This document shows, piece after piece, positions 47,601 to 58,223 of a stretch of 64,000 nucleotides of DNA (positions are counted from its first letter, which is position 1; each line of letters starts with the position of its first letter). The notes beneath the pieces were generated by a model. It was not told where the DNA came from and did not search any database. It worked only from the letters and a program-made list of their open reading frames with translations. The stretch covers positions 9,876,384 through 9,940,383 of the forward strand of contig NW_024040485.1 in the NCBI RefSeq assembly GCF_014851395.1. Reading direction: 5' to 3'. Origin of the DNA: Micropterus salmoides (taxonomy: Eukaryota; Chordata; Actinopteri; Centrarchiformes; Centrarchidae). The translations under genes and the position numbers were made by a program.

Positions 47601-50600
47601 TGAACAGCTCTGAAACTTAAATGTGCTTTCTAAGCACTTTTCTGTGTCAACTTGTCTGGCACCTGTATTTTCATGTCATGTAGTCACACATTCATAAATG
47701 GGTTGATAGTCCGCAGGGAACCAGTATCCTGCTGGTTTTCTCTTAACAGTGTGATAACTGCATTTACCTGTCACTTCAGGTATAAATCACTACCATCCTG
47801 ATTGGTGCATTAAAATTAAGTTCCTAGTGCCTAAGGACCACAATTTAGAATAAACGGGTTAAATAAACTGGATTAAAAGGGGGAAAAAATGATTTGACTG
47901 GTGCTTGGTGTGCATGTCCACATTGCTTCCCTGACAGTTGTCCAAATAATAAAGTGGTAAATGAGGCTGAGCCAGCTTAACAGCTTCAGCCTAAAAAAGT
48001 TTTGCTCATCTCCTTTCAAAGTGGCTTACCCTGTGATGCACCAAAACATACCATCCATAATAAAAACAAAAACTTTGTAAGCTGCCACAAGTCAAGTGCT
48101 GAACAGCAGGAGGCTGTCAGACAGGCTGGCTGAGGGGGTTATGGTTTCCACTCACCCAGTCAAAGTGCATATTCATTCACGCTGCTCCGCTCTGGTTCAG
48201 CGCTGAACTGTTCAACTGTGTCTCAAGGGTGAGCATCAGACAGGCATAATTTCAAGGCCATGCACTGTTGCTCTCATTACTATTCTGGGCCATGTTTACC
48301 TGTTTAGCTGAGAGAAGAGTGAACAGGTAAGACTGAAATCAATGTTTCATCAATTTAAACAATTGGGGCTTGTTATATATTTTGCATTAGAACCTTGAAA
48401 TCATGATCTGTAGTTTTTGACTGCAAAATAAATAATGTAGAGAAAGCCTTTTTTTCAGACCCATTCTATGACCTTTTTAGAGTCCAGAAGTCTGAGCATG
48501 TGCCAACATACATAGTGCAGAAAACATGGCGACACCCTTGACAGTTCATCACAAGGGCTAAAACACACACATATATTCATACTTATTAGTCTCCACTTGA
48601 CTGGGCACATAGATGAGAATGTAGAGAAAAAATTGAAGACATAGTGAAAACCAATGCAAATACAAGGCTTGTTTGAGCTCAGGTGGAGCTATGTAGTGTT
48701 GCTCTGTCTATGTCTATTCAACTTGTCTTCACGACTCAGTGTTCTGAAAATGTCCATGAACCTGTTCAGCCAGTGTTCATGAGCTCAAACATATGGGGGC
48801 TGGCTCTGTCTTGGGCTAGTGGAGGAGTGGGATGGCAGGAAAGCTGAGGGCTTCTATAGGGCTCTGTCTTCAGAATTTGTGTTCCAGTGAAGAATAATTG
48901 TTTTTTGTTTTGATCCCTTATAAAAGCTGAGTGTACGCTTGCATATCCCTATAGTATAGTGAAGTGTCTAACCAAAATAATAATTGTTACTTTGTTTTAT
49001 TTAAATACATTTTTGAGGACCAACAAGGTAAAATTAACGAGAAATTCCATAAGAATAGATTAGTGGAAAATCTGAAAATCTGCTTTTCCATTGTCTTAAT
49101 CATCTTGCAGCCCCTCAGATCTATAGACCATAAATTAATTGTGGATAGATAGATGTATGATAACTGGATACTGGACCCATTCATTCGGATAAAAGTTGCT
49201 TTCCCAGTGCACCCCAACGAAGGTTTGCTCTCACGTTGCATGGCTTACAACATATGTGTGCATGGTTTGCCTGCTTGTCCCACTGACTCCATGCATTTTC
49301 ATGCTTTAAAATGTCATAATAACAACAGTTATTATATTGCCAGAATTTGCAGTTCATGTTTGTGTCCTATCAATAGTTGTAATGCCACTGTTCCAAGAGC
49401 ATTCTATTGTATGGGGATAGCACATTTTGGGCTGTAGGTGAATTACCTCTCTTAATACATCCATGCTGTAGACTCAAAGAGCTGTTCAGCAGAGGGCAAG
49501 AGGGCAGCAGTGTTTTGCTTAAAGCACATACCTGTCACTTTACAGGAAGTTTACCAGGATAATCATAACATCCCACGTTTCCTACTGCCGTGGTGGGTTA
49601 CCAAGCTGCCACTGGGCTGGTGCACCACATCATAAAGACAAAAGCACCAGTCTTTCGTACCCACGCGTCTCTTCCCAAAGCAGAGCATACTGTACCTGAC
49701 ACACACCAACCATCAGGGAGATATGACACTTCCCACATAGGTTTGCCCCTCGGCAAAGGTGGTGGAAACATACAGTATATCACACAAGGTTTGAGTTGGT
49801 TACACAGCACTATAGGCCCCAGCATCTGTCTATCACAGCCACAGGTCTCTTCTTGGTCCACAGGTCTCTTCCACATCACCCTCACTCAGGCAGCAAATGC
49901 CACCCACCAGCTATCCCAGCTGCCAAACAGTAGGTGGTGGGAAGCAAAATAGGCAGGTGTATGAAGTACAATAACACCTCAAAACACAAGCCACAGGCTC
50001 TCACACACATAGGTCTCCTTCTGGTGCTAAGTAAGGACACAGGGAAAGACCTTGAGTGTCATTTGTAAACAGTACTCACAATATGTAAATGCAAAATTAG
50101 TATCATTAAACAGGCTTAATGAATTATTGTACACATCTCCATGCAGTTTTCTTTCTAAGGAAAATTACATTACTGATTGCAAAGTACAGAAAATTAGACA
50201 ACCTTCATATAAATACATACCATCATATAGAGTCATTTAGAACATTCAAACATTAACAGGTGTTTTTGTTTTGTTTTGTTTGTTTATGTATTTCAGAAGC
50301 CATATTAAAAATTGAAACAGCCTATGGACTCTGTGAAACTCTCTTTGCACACAAGAAAGCAATGGCCTATTAATATCAGCCGCAGGCAAATCCTTTTCCA
50401 CTCTGTCTCTCCTTCCATCTTTTAAACAACATCGTTTATGATGCAGTATCCAATTATAGAAGGCAGGAGCTTGTCAAGGGGATTGAACACTAGTGACCCC
50501 TGACCCCACAGCCGATTTGTCTGTTCCTACGTCTTAATATCCGGAATGTCACTGCAGATCACAGCTGGAACATTCTGCCAGTCAACTAATTTTCTGTCAC

Positions 50601-51290
50601 TGTTCACGCAAAAGAAAAAGTCGAGAGTGTCTAACTGCAGACCTCCAATGTGGAGCCGCTTCCAGTGCCGGCTCTGCTCTCAGGTCGGCTCCACTGTCAG
50701 GACAGGAAATACAAATACAAAATAAAATTTTGCGATTTGACAGGAAACGCATTCAAAAATGATAAAATTTCATCATGTAGACACTTATAGGGGAAGGGAT
50801 TTTGTCGTTGATTTATATTTAATTAATTAGTCAACATTGTAAGTGAAAACTAGTAGGCTAATTCCTTAAATATAGCACACTGATTTGAGCCTATTCTGTC
50901 TACTTAGCACTTAACGTGCCAAACAAAGCCGACTGTATATTGTTTCAATAATTCAACTAGTAGCAGTGTCTTTTTCACAAGCCCTATTAACAGGAAGTTT
51001 ACTCCGATGCATGATTTTACTGCTTCCTCAAGAGCTCAGACCCACCTTATGGACCGTAACTAGAACCCTGCAGGACTACATGGACTACAGTTTGTGGAAT
51101 ATCAAACTGTAAAATCTGTAAAAACACATTCACACACATGCAATACAACATGTATACCTGTATTGATAATTTTGTAAATATCCTAAATATCCACTTTGTA
51201 AAAATTAATGGTGACACAAAAGTTAGTAGCGTACTGTTATAATCCTTTTACTTTATTCACTGTAAACACACAGATTACACAGTTAGAAAA
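47601..51290. other. Unassigned sequence, candidate conserved stretch near its end
   Basis: About 3.7 kb with no recognised gene or transposon. The 120-codon frame at 49590-49952 overlaps a 95-codon frame on the other strand, and neither has a domain. The part 50380-50700 is less AT-rich and repeat-free and may be conserved non-coding. TTTTG repeats occur at 50262-50285. Confidence 0.45.
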
Positions 51291-51296
51291 GGAGTA

Positions 51297-51368
51297 TCGT
51301 GATAACGGGATAATTATTTTGTGATCTCGAGATAACGACTGTGGTTTTCTTGTGATCTTGAGATAACT
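51297..51368. repeat. Palindromic ATCTCGAGAT box cluster, left
   Basis: The cluster holds CGTGATAACGGGATAATTA, then GTGATCTCGAGATAACGAC, then TCTTGTGATCTTGAGATAAC. ATCTCGAGAT is a perfect 10 bp palindrome and the surrounding GATAACG boxes are near-copies. The core CGAGATAACGACTGT plus GGTTTTCTTGTGAT is shared with the right cluster at 51838-51916. Confidence 0.75.
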
Positions 51369-51837
51369 AAACAATAGTTTACACTATTAACGCATGGGTT
51401 GGTAAGAACGTTTGTTAATGGTAATTTCACAGTACTTCCAGTGTTACTGATTAGCTCAGCTGGTAAGGCACAGGACTCAAAGTCAAGATTGTGAGTTTAA
51501 TCCTCATAGGAGGCATATTTTTAAAAATTATTTTTCATATTCATCTCCAACAAAGTTGTTATGAAGATGACTGATTCATATGCTCACAATTAAGCACGTG
51601 CTGGAGTGTGCGTATCCCAGCGATTGGTCCACATTCATCAACCTATGGACTTTTCATTTCCCCATCATTCCCAGGCAGAGGAAATTCATCCACTTCTCAT
51701 TCAGGGGAATCCATTTAACTACACATTTCCTGACAGCTGTTTCAGAAGCTTTGAGCCATCGGAAAATGTGTGACTGGATTCCCCTGAATCTCTTCTTAAC
51801 AACTTTGTTGAAGAGAATGATGATGAAACAACAGTCA
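51369..51837. repeat. Degenerate long hairpin between the palindrome clusters
   Basis: Inner arms TTCAGGGGAATCCA (51700-51713) and TGGATTCCCCTGAA (51775-51788) are perfect reverse complements, backed by ACACATTTCC and GGAAAATGTGT nearer the centre. Outer arms at 51548-51567 and 51791-51810 (TCTTCTTAACAACTTTGTTG) pair at 19 of 20. The outer left arm is offset by about 130 bp, so one side carries an insertion. The block has the shape of a fold-back or MITE-like element; no family is known to me. Confidence 0.6.
51445..51515 (+). ncRNA. tRNA-like pseudogene or SINE head
   Basis: TTAGCTCAGCTGGTAAGGC forms a D arm with the canonical AGCTGGTA loop and three of four stem pairs; it matches a Pol III A box. 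The T arm GTGAG-TTTAATC-CTCAT is fully paired with one wobble, and the B box GTTTAATCC differs from consensus at one base. The anticodon loop CTCAAAG has T33 and would read CAA, but the stem keeps three of five pairs and the acceptor stem only three of seven. It is therefore a decayed tRNA derivative, not a working tRNA. Confidence 0.55.
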
Positions 51838-51916
51838 TTATCTCGAGATCACGAGATAACGACTGTTGTTTTCTTGTGATAACAGGATAATTTTCTCGTG
51901 ATCTCAAGATAACGAA
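51838..51916. repeat. Palindromic ATCTCGAGAT box cluster, right
   Basis: TTATCTCGAGATCACGAGAT, AACGACTGTTGTTTTCTTGT, GATAACAGGATAATTTTC and TCGTGATCTCAAGATAACGA follow one another. It shares the approx. 25 bp core with the left cluster in direct orientation, about 520 bp apart, and because the boxes are palindromic it can also pair in inverted orientation. Confidence 0.75.
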
Positions 51917-52671
51917 CCATAGCTGAATACAGGGGTCGGCTGGCGCCTTTCTTTATGATAATTTCGTAGTAAGATGAATTCATACAGCCAGCACGCTGTT
52001 TAAGTGTGAAAAAGCTACACCAAACGGTCTAAACGATATCTTTATTTTATCTTCTTTTGGACAAATAACTAACCTGAGCGTCATAGTCAACATATTAAGA
52101 CAAATCCAGACCTATGCTAAGCCAAACACACAGTAGCTTATCCAAAAACAAAAAAAAGCTAATCCTACCATACTACTTCAGGAACTAAAGCTAGCCACTG
52201 TTGGCGTAGCATAACGTTAGCTATGTAGAACGACAAATAAGATAACTTACACACGTGTAACATTCTGTAATTTGTATGATTCAGAGGTACAATATTGACA
52301 ACGGTAGCCATTTTGACAGCGAATACATACCAAGATCAATGCATTCGAATTTTTCTCAATGTTTTGGATAATGCTAACCAGTCACCTACTATTGTCACAA
52401 TGTTTGCAGCAGGGAAACAACCGAGAACGCATCACGTTAAGTCCTGTGGGGGACGTAAAAAAGCAGTTTATTATTATCAGTTTATTTATGGTTATTTAGC
52501 TGACCTGAGAGTGGAGCATGCACCGGAAGCGACTTCAAATTCAATATTTATTCCACTCTGCTGTAATAATTATTGTCACAGGTCCAAAATACAAACACAT
52601 GCTGAAACAGGACCTATACACATGCAGCAACAAATGGAGAAATGTCAGTGCTAAGGGGCTGCTGCTTTATA
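51917..52671. other. Unassigned sequence, probably part of a repeat
   Basis: No gene was recognised. The TAACGTTAGCTATG and CTAAAGCTAGCCACTG phrases have the feel of fish interspersed repeats. The 119-codon frame at 52295-52654 has no domain. Confidence 0.4.
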
Positions 52672-52746
52672 CCGGGTCCAAACGGGACTTGAACTGGTAA
52701 TCCTCCGGTTTCCAAGTCCTTACGCACTAAGCTACTACCAACCCCC
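52672..52746 (-). ncRNA. tRNA-like sequence, minus strand
   Basis: Read on the minus strand, GGTAGTAGCTTAGTGCGTAA matches an A box (plus 52722-52737) and AGTTCAAGTCCC a B box (plus 52684-52694), about 30 bp apart as in tRNA genes. The clover leaf is poor: the T stem and acceptor do not pair. It is most likely the head of a tRNA-derived SINE or a tRNA pseudogene. It differs in sequence from the tRNA-like unit at 51445-51515. Confidence 0.45.
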
Positions 52747-54570
52747 AATGTCGCATTGCCCATCTAATCAGCTTTCTCTGTGGCATTATTACACCTGTTC
52801 AATAGATGTGCATAAGACAACGTGCCAGAACTATGACCATCCAAAACTGTAGCTGTATCTAACTTTAGACAAACTTTGCAAACTCTGTATGTTCATCTCT
52901 GTTTCGATCACAAGCTAACAGTGCTTGCATTTAACAATATTTAGTCAAATAACTGTCAATTAAGTCTGATCAAACCACACCATACAGTGGCTTTTACAAG
53001 AGAGTGATTATCTTGTTGAAATCAACACAATATTGTAGAAGCTTTGCCTAAGAACAACATACATGGATGTAAGTAATGTCATTTCTGATCCTTGCAAACA
53101 ATAGCTGTCCACAGATGCAAGCCTGTCAGTCCAGTCAAACATACACCCTGGATTTTCATGTGAAATGAAAAGGGTGGATCATCATATCCCTCTATACCTG
53201 GCACTGTTGCTACCACCTACCTGCCAGGCTCTCTGAGGTAAGGGGAATATCACATGGCTCTTTTTTTAATGTTCTCTGTAAATCCTGTGGGGAAATTACC
53301 AAAGCCCGGTCACCACCGTTTGTGACAGATGGAAAACCTTTCCAAAGGGATTATGATGCCCTAGACTTGCTCTCATTCTCATTTCTTTTAAAGCCCAGGT
53401 ATCAGTTATCTGTCAGCCGAGCTCTGGATTGCCTTGACAGAGGTGCACATGTCTCGGCTCGCCCCTCTCCAGACAGCGGATGAAATTCCCTGTTATGACC
53501 TCTCTGTCTCTGCCATTCACAGCTGTCACGCAACACAATGACAGGATAGCAACATTTTGAAATGCACCCTAATAGTGCCCTGTTGGGCCTTGTTACCATT
53601 ATCACCCCTAAACCAAGAAAAGGCTTTATAGCCTATCAATAGTGTGCCACATTCACAATTGCCCCTCGAAATGGGATTAACTTTTAAGTACACATCTGGG
53701 ATGATGGAGTTAGAGGGGAAATTGACGGACTACTCTATTAAAGGGGATGTTGTGGAATTTTCTTTTATTGAGATATAATAGTCTTATGGGAAAGGGGGTT
53801 TAAGCACAATGTCTGTGCGGGCTGTTGTCAGCATGTCAGAGGCGTTTGTTCATTGTCCTGTATCTAAAAAAATTCCCGGAAAAGTGTGTTGGAATTGCTG
53901 TGGACAGTTAATCAATATACCAGTGTCCCTCCTCACTGAAAACTTTTCTTGTTCCTGACTGTCCTTCGTACAGAACACCCAAGCTTTACTGTATATTCAC
54001 CATGTAGGCTACAAAATACTATCCCAAAAGACTGTCATAGTTATTAAATGCAACTAACACAGAAAACATGTTCAGTAGCATGGTAAGTATTTAATGGCAT
54101 CTGATCTTGTTGCCTGACACGAAAGAAGGGAATATACAAAAAATTTGGTAATATTTTTTATGGTATGCTTACAACCACCTGTGGATAAGAATTAATAAAA
54201 TGAGTTCTCTATGCTTACTTTACATAACTCTTGGACATATGCTACAAAATTGTGGACACATGGTACATATTCAAAGCCCCAAAGCCCTATAAAGACACAT
54301 TGTGTATAATATTTTATAATAATGTATGGGTAACATCTTATGGGTAACAAGTCTTTTAAAGGTAATTTCCTGGTATTTACAAAGGGAATTTTATAAAATC
54401 CCACATGGTAATATTTTGTAAAAAAATCTGCCAATGGTTAAAACTGACATTTGTGACTTTACTCACAACTATGTGGTTCAACTTAAATATCGAATATCTT
54501 TTCCTGAATGTTGCAGTTTTAGGTAAGGAAGACTAAGAGTCTACAACCATACTAGCAGCTCTGTGAGGCT
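52747..54570. other. Unassigned sequence, candidate conserved stretch
   Basis: No gene or transposon was recognised. The part 53150-53640 is less AT-rich, repeat-free and unlike its flanks, a possible conserved non-coding element. The 67-codon frame there (minus 53402-53605) has no domain. Confidence 0.45.
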
Positions 54571-54574
54571 ACTT

Positions 54575-54780
54575 AAGCACAGTGATACCTTGAGTTAAAT
54601 GCTACCATCAGCATTCTCACAATGACTATACTAACATGCTGATCTTTAGCAGGTAAAATGTTTACACTACTCACCATCTTAATTTAGTGTGGCAACAAGC
54701 CAATTTAAATATGAATATCTGTACCAAATTCAGTTATCAGTTAATAGTTGTCAAGAGATGAAGCCTTACGACACTATGGG
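54575..54780. repeat. Fragment of a high-copy fish repeat
   Basis: AACATGCTGATCTTTAGCAG, AAAATGTTTAC, CACCATCTTAATTTAG and later ATATCTGTACCAAATTCAG with AATAGTTGTCAAGAG are decayed forms of a repeat common in percomorphs (AACATGCTGATGTTTAGCAG and ATGTCTGTACCAAATTTCAT). An internal part is deleted here. Confidence 0.5.
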
Positions 54781-55190
54781 GCTTTCTTTCTATTTGTGCC
54801 TAGACTGATGTCAAAAGCACTACAGCAGCTCACTGATTTTAATTGCTTTAGTCTCATGTTTGTAATAAAAGTTCAAGAAACCTGTAGGTTTTTTAATCTA
54901 TAATACTTTTATTCAGGAATGCTACATTAAATGTAGATGTTATCGTGCAATATGTTACAGTAAAATTAATAAATGCATTGTCCAAAAAGCATAGTTTAGG
55001 CCCAATGTCCATTGTGAGCTCATGCATGTTAACATCATACTTGATATTTATGCAACATTTCATATGAGTGATTGGAGAAGGTCTGAAAAGATCAGTGGAA
55101 ACAAGTCTGAACCCAGAAGCACAACTACGAAAAAAGAAAAAGTTTACTTGTTGATAAGCAAAAGTCAAAACCATGCAGGAGGAGAAAAAC
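54781..55190. other. Unassigned AT-rich sequence
   Basis: No gene or element was recognised; the overlapping frames on opposite strands (54893-55222) have no domain. Confidence 0.5.
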
Positions 55191-55194
55191 AGGT

Positions 55195-55400
55195 AAACAT
55201 ATCGAGAAAGGGGTTAGGCTGAGGAGCAGAAGTCCAGAAGTCAGGCAGGGGGTTATGCAGGCAGAACACAATCAGGCAGTAACAGATTGCTGGAACACTA
55301 AGGCAGTAGCACAATACATGATCCGGCAGAGAATGAATGGAAATGGGCAGGTGTATAAACTACAAGGCTGATGGGGAAAGTGGAAATAGGTGGACATGTT
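55195..55400. repeat. Probable fragment of a fish interspersed repeat
   Basis: Repeated CAGGCAG words (GTCAGGCAGGGGGTTATG, CAATCAGGCAGTAACAG, TGATCCGGCAGAGAATG) followed by AACTACAAGGCTGATGGGGA resemble a repeat frequent in percomorph genomes. Class and boundaries are not determinable here. Confidence 0.35.
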
Positions 55401-55503
55401 CTCATACTTGCGATTATGTCTTTCTAATGCCTTGTGCAGACCACACGACTTTCTGCATCGGCCGACGGCCGTGCTGTTCAGACTACACAACCTGGCGTCT
55501 TGT

Positions 55504-55843
55504 AAATGCTCCGTATTTGTATAGCGCCTTTCTAGTCTTTTTTGACCACTTAAAGTGCTTTTACACTACATCTGCATTCACAATTCGCACACTGAGCCTA
55601 AGTGCTCAAACAGAAACTAACATTCACACACATTCATACACTTGCGTAACAGCCACCAGGGGCAATTCGGGGTTCAGTATCTTGCACAAGGACACTTCGA
55701 CATGCAGCCTGGGGGAGCCGGGGATTGAACCGCAGACCTTCCGATTAACGGCCAAGCCGCTCTACCTCCTGAGCCTGCCTTTCTTTTTGTATTTGAACTT
55801 ATCCATCTAAGGGTCAAAAATCTATTATTGAGCCACAGCCGCC
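55504..55843 (-). mobile_element. tRNA-derived SINE carrying a small insert
   Basis: On the minus strand the head reads GGCTCAGGAGGTAGAGCGGC (A box, plus 55759-55775) then GGTTCAATCCCCGGCTCC (B box, plus 55721-55732). The body follows with GTCCTTGTGCAAGATACTGA, and the 3' end contains GGCGCTATACAAATAC. This is a widespread teleost SINE layout. TCTTGT at 55498-55503 and 55844-55849 may be its TSD. The head is split at 55776-55829 by a foreign segment flanked by TGAGCC. Confidence 0.75.
55776..55829. repeat. 54 bp module inserted in the SINE head
   Basis: It starts TGCCTTTCTTTTTGTATTTG and ends AAAATCTATTATT. TGAGCC lies on both sides (55770-55775 and 55829-55834), and removing the module with one copy restores the expected SINE 5' sequence CTCCTGAGCCACAGCCGCC. 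A near-identical 50 bp copy lies at 56943-56992. Differences are one internal change of four to five bases and one substitution. Confidence 0.75.
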
Positions 55844-55869
55844 TCTTGTGATGGGAGTTTTGAAGTTGC

Positions 55870-56455
55870 TGTGGCATTCACACTGCGTGGCTGATCGTTG
55901 ACAGGGAGTCACACACTACACGAGCTAACAGCGACTCTGTCACCCGACGCTGGTCTCCAAACCACGTTTTGTCAACAAAACACACATGAAATGTTAAACG
56001 GGAAATGACGCGAACCTACACATAAAACAACTGTTGTTTGTTATTATAAAGACAGCAATTATAAAGACAAAAAATCTGTGTGAAAGGATGGATTAGCAGA
56101 TGCATGTAGCAGGGATCATCTGAGCTACAGAGAGAGCTGGAGGTGAGTAAAAAGTGTTTTGTGGTAAAAAAGTAGCTGCCTGCTCTGCCACCTGCCTGCT
56201 CTCAGTGGCTGGATGTGGATGTCAAGTTGGCCGACTCTTCCAGATATTTGGCATGCTAGATATCTGGCAGACGTCGGCGATGTGTCAGAAATGTGTCAGG
56301 GAGTCGTTTTGATGCACCGTTGAGTAGTTCACACACAACGACTGGCGAGCGCCAATCAACCGCTGATTTGCCCCCGATCACAGCCTGAAGGTCGCCGAGC
56401 TCGCCGAGCGGCAAATCGTGCAAAAAATTGTGTAGTGTGAACTAGGCTTAAGGTA
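55870..56455. mobile_element. Probable MITE with CACACTACAC termini
   Basis: The left side has ATTCACACTGCGTGGCTG and CACACACTACACGAGC; the right side ends ATTGTGTAGTGTGAACTAGG, whose reverse complement is CCTAGTTCACACTACACAAT. The interior has GCCGAGCTCGCCGAGCGG and related GC-rich pieces. The inverted pairing is clear for about 14 bp only. Superfamily unresolved. Confidence 0.5.
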
Positions 56456-56942
56456 TCACCATATTTTATCACATACAGCAAACATTTCAAACTGAACGAA
56501 GCCCATTCTGAAGTCATCAGTCACATGGTATTCTTCATTTGAAGTATTGAAACTATATTTCAGTCTTGATCAGTGTGGTGGACCAACCGACTGACACACC
56601 AACATTACCATCCCTGTAGAGCCACTGCTACTAGCATGACTAATATGTTACCATATTAGATATCAATTCAGTGTCACTATAGTTTTTAAACAAATGCAGC
56701 CAATGACATCCTGAAACAAACACAGCACAAGATTTAAATATCGTAAGTATTTAGCCAGATTGAGTCGACATGCTGACATTCCTCTCCTGCAAGTAGAAAC
56801 AAAGCGCCTTGATAAAAAGAATTTGGGCAACAGACATTGAGGAACTAGAGAGAGATGTGGTGACATAAAGGTAACACAACTGCTTCTCTGACCTGTATGC
56901 TTCTGCTGTCCCCCACAATGCCACTGTGCTGTTATTTTGTCC
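56456..56942. other. Unassigned sequence
   Basis: No gene or element was recognised. Confidence 0.5.
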
Positions 56943-56992
56943 TGCCTTTCTTTTTGTATTTGAACTTATGTAAGGGTCGAAAATCTATTATT
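56943..56992. repeat. Second copy of the 50-odd bp module
   Basis: It starts TGCCTTTCTTTTTGTATTTG and ends AAAATCTATTATT, matching 55776-55829 except for a short internal length difference (TTATGTAAGGG against TTATCCATCTAAGGG) and one substitution. It is in the same orientation, about 1.17 kb away, and is not flanked by a visible duplication. Confidence 0.75.
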
Positions 56993-57554
56993 TAACTTGC
57001 TGTGACATATAAGCATGGAGAAATAGAAGATACGCTTATCAACATGAACACCTAGGCTTGACCCAGGTGGTTAGAAGAAACAATTCAATGCTTGATTGAA
57101 AATCTTTAATGGGAGTCTGCATTTGCTGTTCTTGTAAGCACTCGCTTTTTGTACAACATGATATTCCCACTTGCCAGGCACTAATTCTAGACTACCCACC
57201 ATATTAGAAAGAAATAAAGCCTGAAGGAAGCTCATTTCCATATGTTGCTCCCCAACCCACCCCCCTGCAATAGAGATTGTACTCTATATATTTATCGTCT
57301 ACAGCTTCACCATGGGATATGGAAATACTTCCTTATATCTTTGACATTCATATAAATGACATTCTTTTATTCAGTTGCATTCAACATCCAAGGTCCTTGA
57401 TTTTCTGCTCTCCCATTAGCTCCAAAGTAAGACAAAGAGAAGTATCCATGAGGAACTCTTCAAGTAACTAATCTGAAGAAAAATTAATGACTCAGTTCAT
57501 AGCACATACTGTAAATTACATGCTAAATCTGCTCTAGCTTAAAGAGAAAATAGA
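56993..57554. other. Unassigned sequence
   Basis: No gene or element was recognised. Confidence 0.5.
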
Positions 57555-58223
57555 AAATCATATTTGTCAGTTTAACATTTTGGGAAATACGCTTGTTTGC
57601 TCTCAATTTACTCACCAAGAGTGAGATCAAGAGAGAACATTGATACCACTCTTGTGTCTTGAGTGTTCAAGCACTAAGCTGTTTGTGCCAAATATAGACA
57701 CTTGGCCAGCCCCTGAACATTCATACCATCGCCTTGCCATTTGTTAAAGGCATCACATGTAGTGTTTTACATCAATACCTCAATACTACATTACATAATT
57801 GTCAGAACAGTGTGTGCAACTATTGATAGCCTTTTCTAGGTTCTATCTTGTTTGTTTAATTTGTACAAAAATAGAAATAGAAAAAAAACAATTTGGAGAG
57901 GTTCTGCTGTAACCATTTCTTGTCAAACAACAAAGAATAAACTCTGGGAAGTCATTGGGCAACACTGTTGTTTGAAGAAATAGCTTCAGCGCTAAAATCC
58001 TTGTAAAATCACTAATGGTCACTTTCAAGCTTTTATTCATTCATCAGTGAGCTCTGGTGGGCATATTTTTGTACTTTGGACAGAGCCAGGCAAGCTAATA
58101 GCGTCCTGGCTCTAGCTGCATACTACACACATACAAAGATTTAGGAGTGATATAAATGTTTTTGTCTCACTGTTAGCAAGACAGGGAATAAATACATTTC
58201 ACAAAATGTCAAACTAACTCTTT
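57555..58223. mobile_element. Non-autonomous transposon with long inverted repeats
   Basis: The left arm CAGTTTAACATTTTGGGAAA, TACGCTTGTTTGCTCTC and the right arm (reverse complement TAGTTTGACATTTTGTGAAA, TGTATTTATTCCCTGTC) form an inverted repeat of about 60 bp. Internal TTGTTTGTTTAATTTGTACA and the CAGAGCCAGGCAAGC phrase match a high-copy fish family whose middle is also seen at 16725-16800. The right end ACTCTTTA fits a TTAA-type target. No transposase. Confidence 0.68.

Noticed and set aside
49590..49952. 120-codon plus-strand frame
   Set aside because: It overlaps a 95-codon frame on the minus strand and has no domain, signal peptide or splice context; chance is the simplest reading.
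51445..51515. Functional tRNA gene (anticodon CAA)
   Set aside because: Acceptor stem keeps only three of seven pairs and the anticodon stem three of five, so it is kept only as a tRNA-like pseudogene or SINE head.
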